From: Lachnospiraceae bacterium MD308
GTDB taxonomy: Bacteria > Bacillota > Clostridia > Lachnospirales > Lachnospiraceae
Reading direction: 5' to 3'
Length of the DNA: 64,000 bases
Assembly: GCA_000403475.2 (NCBI GenBank)
Contig: KE159797.1
Location: forward strand, 251,144 to 315,143
Positions 18,521 through 27,871 of this stretch are shown here, piece by piece. The notes under the pieces are model-generated. The model saw nothing but the letters and a program-made list of their open reading frames with translations. It did no database searches and was not told where the DNA came from. A program made the position numbers and the translations under genes. Numbering within the stretch: position 1 is the first letter of the stretch; each line of letters starts with the position of its first letter.

Positions 18521-19344
18521 AATGCTTCACCTGCTTTCTCTAAATCTGCCATTGCCGTAGCGTACTGCTCGTCGTTCGGAGCTGCTCCATGCCAGGACGC
18601 CTGGTTCTCCATAAAGGATACATCCTTACCCTTTACCGTCTTCGCGATAATTGCCGTCGGCTGTCCCTTCGTCTCTCTCGCCTCTTTGAATGCCGCGTCT
18701 ATCTCGTCAAAGTTATGTCCATCGATGTTGATCACATGGAAATTGAACGCCTCGAACTTCTTATCGATTGGGTACGGGGAGTTGACGTCTGTAACCGCAC
18801 CGTCAATCTGAAGGTTGTTGTTATCTACGATTACCACCAGGTTATCAAGATTCCTGTGCGCGGCAAGCATTGCTGCCTCCCATACCTGGCCTTCCTGAAT
18901 CTCGCCGTCTCCAAGCAGCGTGTACACGCGGTAATCATCCCCGGATAATTTCGCGGAAATCGCCATACCTACAGCCGCAGAGATTCCCTGGCCCAAAGAG
19001 CCGCTTGACATATCCACACCCGGGATATGCTTCATATCCGGATGCCCCTGAAGGTAAGAACCCGTCTTACGAAGTGTCTTAAGATCCTCTACCGGGAAAA
19101 ATCCTCTGTTTGCAAGGGTAGAGTAATATCCCGGCGCAGTGTGCCCTTTAGACAATACAAAACGGTCGCGGTCAGCTTTCTTCGGATCTTTCGGGTCCAC
19201 ATTCATCTCCTCAAAAAACAGATATGTATAAATATCTGCCGCGGAAAGAGAACCGCCCGGATGCCCGGATTTTGCACTGTGAACAGCTGTTACAATGCCT
19301 TTGCGAATATCATTCGCAGTCTTCATTAACTCTGATTTGTTCAT
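18508..19344 (-). CDS. Transketolase, N-terminal subunit
   Basis: This 278-aa protein is the ThDP diphosphate-binding half of a split transketolase. Visible motifs are SAKSGHPGGSLSAADIYTYL, LSKGHTAPGYYSTLA, and the Mg-ThDP motif GDGEIQEGQVWEAAMLA ending near NNLQIDG. It overlaps the C-terminal subunit gene by 13 bp, which supports coupled 1:1 synthesis. The fsa gene lies 39 bp upstream in the same operon. Confidence 0.93.
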   Translation of the reverse strand: MNKSELMKTANDIRKGIVTAVHSAKSGHPGGSLSAADIYTYLFFEEMNVDPKDPKKADRDRFVLSKGHTAPGYYSTLANRGFFPVEDLKTLRKTGSYLQGHPDMKHIPGVDMSSGSLGQGISAAVGMAISAKLSGDDYRVYTLLGDGEIQEGQVWEAAMLAAHRNLDNLVVIVDNNNLQIDGAVTDVNSPYPIDKKFEAFNFHVINIDGHNFDEIDAAFKEARETKGQPTAIIAKTVKGKDVSFMENQASWHGAAPNDEQYATAMADLEKAGEALCQK

Positions 19345-19383
19345 GATGTTCCTCCTGAAATATTGTTATACGTACAGCAAATC

Positions 19384-20037
19384 TTACTCTCCGAATACTT
19401 TCTTGTAGTCAGCCTGGAATTTTTCAATCCCGGCATCCGTCAGCGGGTGCTTTGTCATCTGCTCAATCACTGCGTACGGTACTGTCGCAATATGCGCACC
19501 TGCAAGCGCGCAGTCTGTCACATGCATAGTGTGACGTACACTTGCCGCGATAATCTCTGTCTTGATATCTGCCACTCTGAAAATCTCCGCAATCTCTGCA
19601 ATCAAATCTGTTCCCCTTACAGATATGTCGTCTAAACGGCCGAGGAACGGTGATACGTAAGTAGCTCCGGCTCTTGCTGCAAGAAGCGCCTGATTAGCTG
19701 TGAAAATCAAAGTAACGTTCGTCTTGATCCCCTCTGCCGTCAGCGCCTTACAAGCCTTAAGGCCTTCAACGGTCATCGGGAGCTTAACTACCATGTTCGG
19801 ATGAATCGCTGCAATCTTACGCCCTTCTTCAATCATGCCCTCTGCATCAACTGTCGTAGCCTTTACCTCTCCGCTAATCGGCCCGTCCACGATAGAAGCA
19901 ATCTCAGCGATAACCTCCTCAAATACACGTCCCTCTTTTGCAATCAGTGACGGGTTTGTAGTAACTCCGCAGATCACGCCCATATCGTTGGCTTTTTTGA
20001 TGTCCTCAACCTTCGCTGTGTCGATAAAAAATTTCAT
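19384..20037 (-). CDS. Fructose-6-phosphate aldolase/transaldolase family protein
   Basis: This 217-aa protein has the short transaldolase (TalC/FSA) fold: [33 protein letters not shown], the Schiff-base lysine in [11 protein letters not shown], and [13 protein letters not shown]. Family members act as transaldolase or as fructose-6-phosphate aldolase. Since it heads an operon with both transketolase halves, transaldolase activity in the pentose phosphate pathway is the likelier role. A near-consensus promoter lies upstream. Confidence 0.9.
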   Translation of the reverse strand: MKFFIDTAKVEDIKKANDMGVICGVTTNPSLIAKEGRVFEEVIAEIASIVDGPISGEVKATTVDAEGMIEEGRKIAAIHPNMVVKLPMTVEGLKACKALTAEGIKTNVTLIFTANQALLAARAGATYVSPFLGRLDDISVRGTDLIAEIAEIFRVADIKTEIIAASVRHTMHVTDCALAGAHIATVPYAVIEQMTKHPLTDAGIEKFQADYKKVFGE

Positions 20038-20057
20038 TTCTGGTTCCTCCTTTTATG

Positions 20058-20075
20058 TTGTGAATCCTCTCACAA
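20058..20075. promoter_or_regulatory. Inverted repeat in the fsa leader
   Basis: TTGTGA and TCACAA form 6-bp arms spaced by 6 bp between the promoter and the fsa ribosome binding site. It could be an operator for the LacI-type regulator encoded just upstream, or a short mRNA hairpin. There is no direct support for either. Confidence 0.3.
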
Positions 20076-20099
20076 TCCTCGACTTGTTTCTATAATGAA

Positions 20100-20129
20100 A
20101 TTATATCCCAAACAGGGAGTTTTGGTCAA
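20100..20129 (-). promoter_or_regulatory. Sigma-A-type promoter of the fsa-transketolase operon
   Basis: On the minus strand TTGACC (20129-20124) is separated by 18 bp from TATAAT (20105-20100). Predicted transcription starts near 20093, leaving a ~55-nt leader. The next 150 bp toward the LacI gene (20130-20282) is very AT-rich and shows no gene. Confidence 0.7.
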
Positions 20130-20282
20130 TACATGTATATTTTTATTAATAATTTTATCAACTAATATTTTCAATTTATTAATTTCATTTTTTTCAGTTT
20201 TTTCTGATTTTACCGATTCTTCCTATTTAAATGAATTTATTGCGCCAAATTATTATTAATAATTTTTTCAAATACATTAATT

Positions 20283-21377
20283 TTATTTTTTTCTGCTCTT
20301 TGCGTAAGAGGTCGTCCCTCTCACGATCAGCTTTGGTTCATACTCCACATGGTAGGTGCTGATTGGCTCTATATCCGAGTATTTTTCTGCATCTGAAGCT
20401 ATTTTTTTCATAATGATATCGCAGGCGTCTCTTCCTTTGAACACGACAAAATGTTCTATCGTGGTCAACGATACTTTATGAAGTCTTGCAAATAATGTAT
20501 TATCGCAGCCCATTACCGACACATCCCCCGGCACTCTGAGCTTCGCCTCGTGAAGCGCGTCCATAATCCCGAAAGCAATCATATCATTCAGCCCCACGAT
20601 CGCTGTAATATCACTTCTTTCGCCTAAAAGTTCCTTCGTCAGCTCATAACCGATCTTATATTCTGAATCGATATGCGCCACATAAAGGTCAAGCTCCTCT
20701 TTCGCCGCCTTAATCACGACATTATCCTTAATTCCCGCCTTCTCATACTCCTTCAGGAAGCCTTCCACACGCTTAGAGCGCTGCTTTTGCCTCACAGTAA
20801 GGGGCGGCGCGATATACGCCACATGGCGGTGCCCAAGCTCAAGAAGATGCCTTGCCATCATCCGGCCGAGTTTGGAATTATCAAGCTCCACCGCGTCTAC
20901 ATTCTGCTTCTCATTCTGGTTATTCACGATAACCACCGGGATATGACCCGCAAGCTCCTCTACGAGCCCCATAAAGCAATGGCTCGGATTGCAGGTGTAG
21001 ATAATCCCAAGAGGACGTATCTGCCACATCATCTTCAGATACCGTTCCTCCATCTTAAGCGCCCGCTGTGTATTGCACACAAAGAGGCCAAAGCCCTGCT
21101 CCTTCGCCCGAAGCTCTATCCCCTGCAAAAGCATAACATAATAAGGATTCGTAAGGTTCGGGCAAAATACGACTAAGAGCTTTTCTTTTTTGACTCCCTT
21201 CTGCCCCTTGCGCTTTTGGCGCACATAGCCGAGAGCTGCCGCCGTCTGCTCCACTTTCTCTACAGTCTCCTTTGAAAACGAGACATTATATTTTTTATTC
21301 AATATCATCGACACCGTAGATTGCGAGACTCCTGCCGCTTTTGCGATGTCCGTAGACGTAACCTTCTTCCTGCCCAT
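20283..21377 (-). CDS. LacI-family transcriptional regulator
   Basis: This 364-aa regulator has an N-terminal helix-turn-helix (VTSTDIAKAAGVSQSTVSMI) followed by a periplasmic-binding-like sensor domain with LVVFCPNLTNPYYVMLLQGI and DVSVMGCDNTLFARL. I chose ATG 21377, with AAGGCGG upstream, over the in-frame GTG two codons earlier. It lies 18 bp after recR on the same strand and directly upstream of the fsa-transketolase promoter, so control of pentose-phosphate genes is a reasonable guess. The effector is unknown. Confidence 0.88.
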   Translation of the reverse strand: MGRKKVTSTDIAKAAGVSQSTVSMILNKKYNVSFSKETVEKVEQTAAALGYVRQKRKGQKGVKKEKLLVVFCPNLTNPYYVMLLQGIELRAKEQGFGLFVCNTQRALKMEERYLKMMWQIRPLGIIYTCNPSHCFMGLVEELAGHIPVVIVNNQNEKQNVDAVELDNSKLGRMMARHLLELGHRHVAYIAPPLTVRQKQRSKRVEGFLKEYEKAGIKDNVVIKAAKEELDLYVAHIDSEYKIGYELTKELLGERSDITAIVGLNDMIAFGIMDALHEAKLRVPGDVSVMGCDNTLFARLHKVSLTTIEHFVVFKGRDACDIIMKKIASDAEKYSDIEPISTYHVEYEPKLIVRGTTSYAKSRKK

Positions 21378-21395
21378 ATGCACCGCCTTTTTGCC

Positions 21396-21992
21396 TTAAA
21401 GCTCCGTTCTTCCGTCAAGCGCCCGAAGAAGCGTGACCTCGTCGATATACTCCAAATCTCCGCCTACCGGAACCCCGCTGGCAATCCTTGTCACCTTAAC
21501 TCCCACCGGCTTGATGAGCTTACTAATATACATAGCCGTCGTCTCTCCCTCAAGACTTGAATTGGTAGCGATAATCACTTCCTCCACATCGCCTTCAAGC
21601 CTTGTGATGAGTTCCTTGAGCCGGATGTCCTCCGGGCCGATTCCGAGCATCGGAGAAATCGCTCCGTGGAGCACATGGTAGACGCCGCTGTACTTCCCGG
21701 TCTTTTCATACGCCGCCAAATCTCTTGTATTCTCCACCACCATGATTGTCTTGTGGTCCCGCTCCATGCTGCTGCAAATAGGGCAAAGCTCATTGTCCGT
21801 CAGCGTACAGCACTCTTTGCAGTAGCGTATGTTCCTCCTGGCCTCCACCATCGTATCCGCAAGGCGCACTACATCCCCCTCCGGCATATGTATCAAGTGA
21901 AAAGCCAGCCTTGCCGCTGACTTTGCACCTATGCCCGGTAGGCATGAGAACTCTTCAATTAATCTGCTGATCTGGTTACTGTAGTAATCCAT
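21396..21992 (-). CDS. recR: Recombination protein RecR
   Basis: RecR works with RecO/RecF in loading RecA at gaps. The 198-aa protein shows an N-terminal helix-hairpin-helix (LSCLPGIGAKSAARLAFHL), a four-cysteine zinc finger (CKECCTLTDNELCPIC), and the TOPRIM domain with VVENTRDLAAYEKTG and the C-terminal Walker-like GVPVGGDLEYIDEVTL. It follows ybaB in the classic dnaX-ybaB-recR order. Confidence 0.96.
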   Translation of the reverse strand: MDYYSNQISRLIEEFSCLPGIGAKSAARLAFHLIHMPEGDVVRLADTMVEARRNIRYCKECCTLTDNELCPICSSMERDHKTIMVVENTRDLAAYEKTGKYSGVYHVLHGAISPMLGIGPEDIRLKELITRLEGDVEEVIIATNSSLEGETTAMYISKLIKPVGVKVTRIASGVPVGGDLEYIDEVTLLRALDGRTEL

Positions 21993-22017
21993 ATATAGAC
22001 TCCTTCTAAAAGCTTCC

Positions 22018-22374
22018 TTAGAACAGTCCCGGCATACCGCCGCCCATTCCTCCGGTAAACTTCGACATCGCAGAAGATGTCTCCTCTTCTACCTTATCAA
22101 GCGCCTCATTGATTGCCGCAACGATCAGGTCCTCTAACATCTCTACATCCTCCGGGTCTACGACTTCCTCGTTAAGCTTCACCTTCAAAAGCTTCTTCGT
22201 ACCGGAGACGGTCGCTTCTACTGCCCCGCCGCCTGCGGTCGCCGTAAATTCTTTTGTCTCAAGCTCCTTCGCCTGCTCCTCCATCTGGCGCTGCATCTTC
22301 TGCGCCTGCTTCATCAGATTCGCCATATTCCCGGGCATACCTCCGCCGCCGGGGAACCCTCCTCTTTTTGCCAT
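22018..22374 (-). CDS. YbaB/EbfC family nucleoid-associated protein
   Basis: This 118-aa DNA-binding protein starts with a Gly/Met-rich segment, then a helix [20 protein letters not shown] and the beta-rich [16 protein letters not shown], which is the YbaB fold. Homodimers bind DNA. The start has AGGAGG. It sits between dnaX and recR, the usual place for this gene. Confidence 0.94.
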   Translation of the reverse strand: MAKRGGFPGGGGMPGNMANLMKQAQKMQRQMEEQAKELETKEFTATAGGGAVEATVSGTKKLLKVKLNEEVVDPEDVEMLEDLIVAAINEALDKVEEETSSAMSKFTGGMGGGMPGLF

Positions 22375-22443
22375 AATAAAAATCCTCCTATATTCTATAC
22401 ATTATTCTGTAAACTTCTGATTACTGTCATTGCTGCCGACGCA

Positions 22444-24027
22444 TCACTCATCTTCTACAGTAATCTCCATATTGATGAGATTCTCTATATCTACAAAATT
22501 CTCCTCAAACCTTCTGCCATCCTCCATGCGCCGGATATCAAGGTCAATCTCTTTCCCAGTCCGGTCCGCGATAAGCTGTTTAATCTCCTGCATATGCTCC
22601 TGAGTCTTTACTACGCTTTCGCTGACCTCATCCGGAAGGACAATCTGAAGTATACTGCCCTCTCCCGCACTCAGCCTTGATTTTTTAAGGTACGTCCCAA
22701 GCAACGGGGATAACTCCTTAAGCATACTGCGAAAGTCCTTTGCTACAGCCTTTACATCCTCGTTCAGCGCCCGCGGCAGAACCGGCGGCTTTGGCGCTTC
22801 TTTTTCCTCTTCGTCAGCATTCACATAGACAATCCGCTCGCCTTGTCCCCCGCTTCCCGCCTTTCGCTCAAGCTCCTCCATCTGTTTTTCCACCAAGCGG
22901 AGCCGCTCGAAAAGAGCATCGTTTGTATCCTCCATCTGGGGCCTGCACAACTTAATCAGCGCCACCTCAAGAAGCACTCTTTTTTGCGCCGCGTATTTTA
23001 ACTGTCCGGAAAGCTCGGAAAAGATACGGATATAATGCATCAGCGTATCGCCGTCTATCATACCCGCCTCTTCTTTTAACCGGGCAAGATTCTCCGCAGA
23101 CATATCCAAAGTATCTTCCATCCCGTCTGAACTTCCAACCAGAAGAAGATTCCGCAGATACCAGGTAAAATCTGCGGCAAACTGAGACAGTTCCCGCCCC
23201 TGCATCACAATCTCCTCCACGGCCCCGATGACTGCCCGGGCGTCCATAGAAAGCAGCTCTCTTAACAGCCTGCTGAAAACTTCCGTATCTACAGCGCCCA
23301 AAACCTCTAATACATGCTCATAAGTAAGCCGCTCACCGATATAGAACGCTGTACACTGATCAAGGAGACTTAACGCGTCACGCATAGAACCGTCCGCCAT
23401 CCTGGCAATATAGCGCACCGCCTTCTCCTCAACATCAAGGCCTTCCTTTCCAATCAGCTCTGAGAGCCTTTCCGCTATGGTATCGATACTTATACGTTTA
23501 AAATCATAGCGCTGGCAGCGGCTTAAGATCGTAATCGGTATCTTATGTGCCTCTGTCGTCGCCAGGATAAAGATTACGTACTCCGGCGGCTCCTCCAGCG
23601 TCTTTAACAGCGCATTAAACGCACCAATTGAAAGCATGTGCACCTCATCGATGATATATACTTTGTACCGCCCCTGCGTTGGCCGGTAGGCGACCTCTTC
23701 CCTGATCTCGCGGATATTATCCACGCCATTGTTGGACGCCGCGTCAATCTCGATTACATTCATAGAAGCTCCGGAAGCGATTGCCCGGCACGCCGCACAT
23801 TCCCCGCAGGGGCTCCCCTCTGCGGGATGCTCACAGTTCACCGCTTTGGCAAATATCTTCGCCACACTTGTCTTGCCCGTTCCGCGAGTCCCGCAGAACA
23901 GGTACGCGTGACCGATGCGCTCCGCTTTAAGCTGATTCCTCAGCGTCTTTACAATCGCATCCTGCCCTTTCACATCTTCAAAGCCATCTGGCCGGAACTT
24001 CCGGTATAGCGCCATATAAGAAGACAT
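22444..24027 (-). CDS. dnaX: DNA polymerase III subunit gamma/tau
   Basis: DnaX is the clamp-loader ATPase. The 527-aa protein has Walker A (LFCGTRGTGKTSVAKIFAK), the four-cysteine zinc module between about residues 64 and 79, Walker B (YIIDEVHML), SRC (TILSRCQRYDFK) and sensor 2 (DGSMRDALSLLDQC). The C-terminal ~180 residues form the tau extension. I did not see an obvious slippery A-run for programmed frameshifting. It is the first gene of dnaX-ybaB-recR and follows pfkA by 26 bp. Confidence 0.96.
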   Translation of the reverse strand: MSSYMALYRKFRPDGFEDVKGQDAIVKTLRNQLKAERIGHAYLFCGTRGTGKTSVAKIFAKAVNCEHPAEGSPCGECAACRAIASGASMNVIEIDAASNNGVDNIREIREEVAYRPTQGRYKVYIIDEVHMLSIGAFNALLKTLEEPPEYVIFILATTEAHKIPITILSRCQRYDFKRISIDTIAERLSELIGKEGLDVEEKAVRYIARMADGSMRDALSLLDQCTAFYIGERLTYEHVLEVLGAVDTEVFSRLLRELLSMDARAVIGAVEEIVMQGRELSQFAADFTWYLRNLLLVGSSDGMEDTLDMSAENLARLKEEAGMIDGDTLMHYIRIFSELSGQLKYAAQKRVLLEVALIKLCRPQMEDTNDALFERLRLVEKQMEELERKAGSGGQGERIVYVNADEEEKEAPKPPVLPRALNEDVKAVAKDFRSMLKELSPLLGTYLKKSRLSAGEGSILQIVLPDEVSESVVKTQEHMQEIKQLIADRTGKEIDLDIRRMEDGRRFEENFVDIENLINMEITVEDE

Positions 24028-24053
24028 CTATTTACACTCCATTTCCCGCTCTG

Positions 24054-25127
24054 TTACACACCGAAGCTGATTCCGGTAAGCTCTGCTTCCTTGATAATCG
24101 GCGCCTTCGGGTCAACGTATTTTAATTTGCCTGCAACCTCGGAAAGAGGCACACGCACCATCTCATTCTTCTTCACACCAATCATGCAGCCGAATTCCCC
24201 GTCCAGAATCGCCTCTGCTGCCGCGGCGCCAAGCCTCGTAGACAGTACCCGGTCATACGGACACGGGGAGCCGCCCCTCTGGGTGTGTCCCGGCACAGTG
24301 ATACGCACCTCCTGGTCCGTCTTCTTCTGTACCTTTTCCGCCAGCTCATATGCTACGGAAGGATATTTTTCCTTTTCTTTCTTCTTTTTCAAATCCTTCT
24401 TTGAAAGCTTCGCATCCTGCTTAGAAATCGCACCTTCCGCCACCGCGATAATCGTAAATTTCTTTCCCGCCGCTTTTCTTCTGTTAATCGCATCTGCAAT
24501 CACATCAATATCGTAGGGTATCTCCGGAAGCAGCACAATATCCGCGCCCCCTGCTACCCCCGCATGAAGCGTTACCCAGCCTACCTTGTGCCCCATAACC
24601 TCCACGATAAATACCCGGCTGTGCGAGGTCGCCGTCGTATGGATACGGTCAATCGTGTCTGTGGCAATATCAACTGCGCTCTGGAAGCCGAAGGTCATCT
24701 CCGTTCCCCACAGATCATTGTCAATGGTCTTTGGGAGCGTAATCACATTCAAGCCTTCCTCGCTCAACATATGGGCGCTCTTATGGGTGCCGTTCCCGCC
24801 AAGCACGACCAGACAATCCAGATTCAGCTTGTGGTAAGTGTGTTTCATCGCCTCAACCTTATCAAGCCCATGCTCATCCGGAATGCGCATCATCTTAAAT
24901 GGCTGCCTGGATGTGCCGAGAATCGTACCGCCAACAGTCAGGATACCCGAAAAATCTCTGGACGTCAACATCTTAAAATTAGAATAAATCAGACCTTTAT
25001 ATCCTTCCTGGAATCCGTAAATCTCCACGTCATCACGCTTTGAACAGATTCCCTTCACCACTCCGCGCATCGCTGCATTAAGCGCCTGACAGTCGCCGCC
25101 GCTGGTAAGCATTCCTATCCTTAACAT
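24054..25127 (-). CDS. pfkA: 6-phosphofructokinase
   Basis: This 357-aa enzyme phosphorylates fructose 6-phosphate. Family motifs are IGMLTSGGDCQALNAAMRG at the N-terminus, VLGGNGTHKSA at the phosphodonor site, PKTIDNDLWGTEMTFGF for substrate binding, and VPGHTQRGGSPCPYDRV. The glycine of GGNG at the position that separates ATP from PPi enzymes favours ATP, while the lysine of PKTIDND is the variant seen in group III and PPi enzymes. Asn replaces the Asp usual in GGDG. It has its own promoter. Confidence 0.93.
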   Translation of the reverse strand: MLRIGMLTSGGDCQALNAAMRGVVKGICSKRDDVEIYGFQEGYKGLIYSNFKMLTSRDFSGILTVGGTILGTSRQPFKMMRIPDEHGLDKVEAMKHTYHKLNLDCLVVLGGNGTHKSAHMLSEEGLNVITLPKTIDNDLWGTEMTFGFQSAVDIATDTIDRIHTTATSHSRVFIVEVMGHKVGWVTLHAGVAGGADIVLLPEIPYDIDVIADAINRRKAAGKKFTIIAVAEGAISKQDAKLSKKDLKKKKEKEKYPSVAYELAEKVQKKTDQEVRITVPGHTQRGGSPCPYDRVLSTRLGAAAAEAILDGEFGCMIGVKKNEMVRVPLSEVAGKLKYVDPKAPIIKEAELTGISFGV

Positions 25128-25168
25128 ACGTCTACCTCTCCTTCTATATATAAATATACTGTTTTAAT

Positions 25169-25197
25169 AGTATACCTTATTTTCACCTGCGAAACAA
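25169..25197 (-). promoter_or_regulatory. Sigma-A-type promoter of pfkA
   Basis: On the minus strand TTGTTT (25197-25192) is separated by 17 bp from TATACT (25174-25169). It lies 42 bp upstream of the pfkA ATG and downstream of the histidine kinase terminator. Confidence 0.6.
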
Positions 25198-25205
25198 GAT
25201 TGTTT

Positions 25206-25247
25206 CAAAATTTGAGAGGCGGAGCAACTAAATCCCCGCCTCTCAAA
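25206..25247 (-). terminator. Terminator after the histidine kinase gene
   Basis: A 12-bp perfect GC-rich stem (25211-25222 with 25236-25247) starts 3 bp after the kinase stop codon, followed on the minus strand by AUUUUG. It separates the two-component operon from pfkA. Confidence 0.8.
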
Positions 25248-25249
25248 GA

Positions 25250-27859
25250 CTACTTCACTCTTGGAAATTCAATGGTTACTTTGAACAAATCCCCATCTAA
25301 ATAAAGCTCAAACGTCCCGCGCTGCATCTGCGTCAAAGTCTTTGCGATCGAAAGTCCGAGTCCGCTTCCTTCTGTGCTTCTTGAGATATCCCCCCGAATG
25401 AAGCGCTCAGTCAGCTCATCCGCAGATATATTGAGCGCCTGCTCGGATATGTTTTTCAGACTGAAACGCACCACTCTCTCCTCCACGAAAAGTTCCGCGT
25501 AGATTCTCGTACCTTCCATCGCGTATTTCGCCGCATTATTGTAAATATTTTCAAAGACACGCCACATCCGTCTTCCGTCCGCCTGTATGACGGCTTCCTC
25601 GTCCGGGAGCAGCAGCACTTCTTTTAGATTCCTCACCCGGAAACGCTCCTCGAACTCACCGCTGACCTGCTGAATCATCTCTGCCAGATTCAGGTTCATA
25701 TATTCAAGAGTGATATTCCCGGAACTTACTTTGGACGCCTCGACTACGTCCTCCGTCAAGGTTTTAAGACGCTGAGACTTCTGCTCTAACACTTCGATAT
25801 ATCTTCTGACTTTCGCGTCCTCAAAATTCTCCTGCTTTAAAAGCTCTACGTAATTGATAATCGAGGTAAGCGGCGTCTTTATGTCATGGGATACATTCGT
25901 GATGAGATCCGTCTTGAGCCGTTCGCTCTTGACACTCTCTGCCACCGCCGCTTCCATACCTTCACCAATAGAATTAATATCCAGTGCAATCTCTCTTTGA
26001 TCCCCGGTAAGCTTATCTAATGCAATCTCGTATCCCAACTCCCCGCACGAAATCTTTTTCACGCCGTTCTTCAGCTTATTTCTTCCAATCGACTTATACA
26101 CAAGATAGACAAACGCCGCCACGTCAGCCGCAAGCAGAACCATCCCCATCCTGGGATTTGTGCTTATTTCACTCATGAATACGCCCCAGTGGACGATTGA
26201 ATAGACGCCAAACAGCAAAACCGTCTTCCAGATACAGTTAAGGTTCAGGAAAATATCTTTAAACAACACTCCGACACATCTTAACAGGCTGTTTTTCCAC
26301 ACTGTCCTGGCTTTTATCCTCCGCACCAGACTCAAAAAACCAATCAGGAACATCGCGCAGGTAAATACCGACATCAGGCACACTAATATAATAAAGAAAA
26401 CGGAATCATTCACATACGGCATCTTCCAGTCCAGCCAGGTATCGTCGGCGTTCAAAAATGTATCCCATTTCACTGTATATATCCCGATCAATGTAGGCGC
26501 GAACCAAATACCGATTACAATTGCCGCTGCAATCTCTGTCTTCCATCGGTCAAACGCATTCAGGTGCAGCTCATCGTCTTTATCGCTGCGTCCTGCCACA
26601 GCCGTAAGCCAAAGGATACATCCAAGCGACAATACTGCTGCCAGACATCCGAACACCGCAATCCGCCTCGCACTGCCGCCGTATTTCTCATACAGTGCAT
26701 TTTCTGAATAAAATGAATCCTGCACCGGATACGATGTATCCACTGAAGCCGCAAATAAGAACTCCTCCTGGTCAAGCCCCGAATATTTCACAGTGTCCCT
26801 CCACAGCGAAGCATCGACGTTTTCCATATCTGTCTCAAAATCTGCCAGCTTTGGATTGATAATCACGTATTTTCCGGAAGCCTTCATCTGCGCCAGACTT
26901 TTTTCCAGCGTATCAAAAGTTCGGTACTCTGTTTTATTCGTATATATACACCGGTTCTTTGTATCCGCATAGATGAAAGAGAAGTTCGTATCCCCCTCCT
27001 TCACACTCTCGCTGGCCTTGTGGTAAGCTGTGTACTGATCATTCAATGCATAAAGGACATCCCCCAACATACTGTATGCCTCGTCGAGACGTCCGTTCCA
27101 CTGAGGATCGTTATTCACAATCGACAGGATATCTTCGGCTCCAATCGGCGCGAATTGTTCCGCCTGCACTGCACCGTCATAAACCCAGCAGTCTTTGTAG
27201 ACCACCGCGCCTTTTTCGTCCTGAACAGCACGAAACTCTCCTTCTGCGAATGTATACTCTGCCTGTCCGTCGTCAACCATAACGCTCTCTTCGTCTAAAG
27301 CTTCATCCTCATCACTGGACACGATAAACCGAAGGCCGCCGCCTGTTATCATCTCATAGAAATCAGACATCCGGTAGTATTCAAACATATCATCTGCCCT
27401 TTTACAGACAATAATCCCTTCTGTATTCTCATCGAGCCGTACGCTTTCCTCTGAATTCCTGTTCACGCCGGAAAATGCTGTGCCGTATTTAAGTCCCGCC
27501 CACTCAAGCAAATCTCCCAGGCGATAGGAAAGACCGCTTTTATTCTTGCCGTTGATGATATTTTTTTTATGGTAGGTTTCCAGGTCTACAATCTTGTCCG
27601 GATTATATTTTCCTTCTGTTTCAAACAAATCCGCGCTTTTAATCCCCGTGACTGCCTGCTGGCTGTACCCTAACATCTTCTCGACAAAATTCCTGGAATC
27701 TTTATATTCCTTCGCAGGTTTCCCCGCAAATATCTCCGCCCGCAATACAGGATAAGAAAACAGCCAGATAAAACACGCTGTCATTACAACTACAAGGACA
27801 TGGGCAACGACTACTAAAACGGCCTTGGTAATATTACATTTATACCATTTCTCTCTCAT
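25250..27859 (-). CDS. Large multi-pass sensor histidine kinase
   Basis: This 869-aa kinase has an N-terminal membrane helix (about 15-36), a ~365-residue extracytoplasmic region, then five membrane segments (about 400-600), and a cytoplasmic kinase core. The phosphoacceptor histidine is in ITNVSHDIKTPLTSIINYVE (about 655); the N-box is VFENIYNNAAKYAMEG and the G-box GSGLGLSIAKTL. The sensor region has no domain I recognise. The response regulator gene ends 12 bp upstream, so they form a pair. Confidence 0.9.
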   Translation of the reverse strand: MREKWYKCNITKAVLVVVAHVLVVVMTACFIWLFSYPVLRAEIFAGKPAKEYKDSRNFVEKMLGYSQQAVTGIKSADLFETEGKYNPDKIVDLETYHKKNIINGKNKSGLSYRLGDLLEWAGLKYGTAFSGVNRNSEESVRLDENTEGIIVCKRADDMFEYYRMSDFYEMITGGGLRFIVSSDEDEALDEESVMVDDGQAEYTFAEGEFRAVQDEKGAVVYKDCWVYDGAVQAEQFAPIGAEDILSIVNNDPQWNGRLDEAYSMLGDVLYALNDQYTAYHKASESVKEGDTNFSFIYADTKNRCIYTNKTEYRTFDTLEKSLAQMKASGKYVIINPKLADFETDMENVDASLWRDTVKYSGLDQEEFLFAASVDTSYPVQDSFYSENALYEKYGGSARRIAVFGCLAAVLSLGCILWLTAVAGRSDKDDELHLNAFDRWKTEIAAAIVIGIWFAPTLIGIYTVKWDTFLNADDTWLDWKMPYVNDSVFFIILVCLMSVFTCAMFLIGFLSLVRRIKARTVWKNSLLRCVGVLFKDIFLNLNCIWKTVLLFGVYSIVHWGVFMSEISTNPRMGMVLLAADVAAFVYLVYKSIGRNKLKNGVKKISCGELGYEIALDKLTGDQREIALDINSIGEGMEAAVAESVKSERLKTDLITNVSHDIKTPLTSIINYVELLKQENFEDAKVRRYIEVLEQKSQRLKTLTEDVVEASKVSSGNITLEYMNLNLAEMIQQVSGEFEERFRVRNLKEVLLLPDEEAVIQADGRRMWRVFENIYNNAAKYAMEGTRIYAELFVEERVVRFSLKNISEQALNISADELTERFIRGDISRSTEGSGLGLSIAKTLTQMQRGTFELYLDGDLFKVTIEFPRVK

Positions 27860-27871
27860 GGTAATTCCCCT

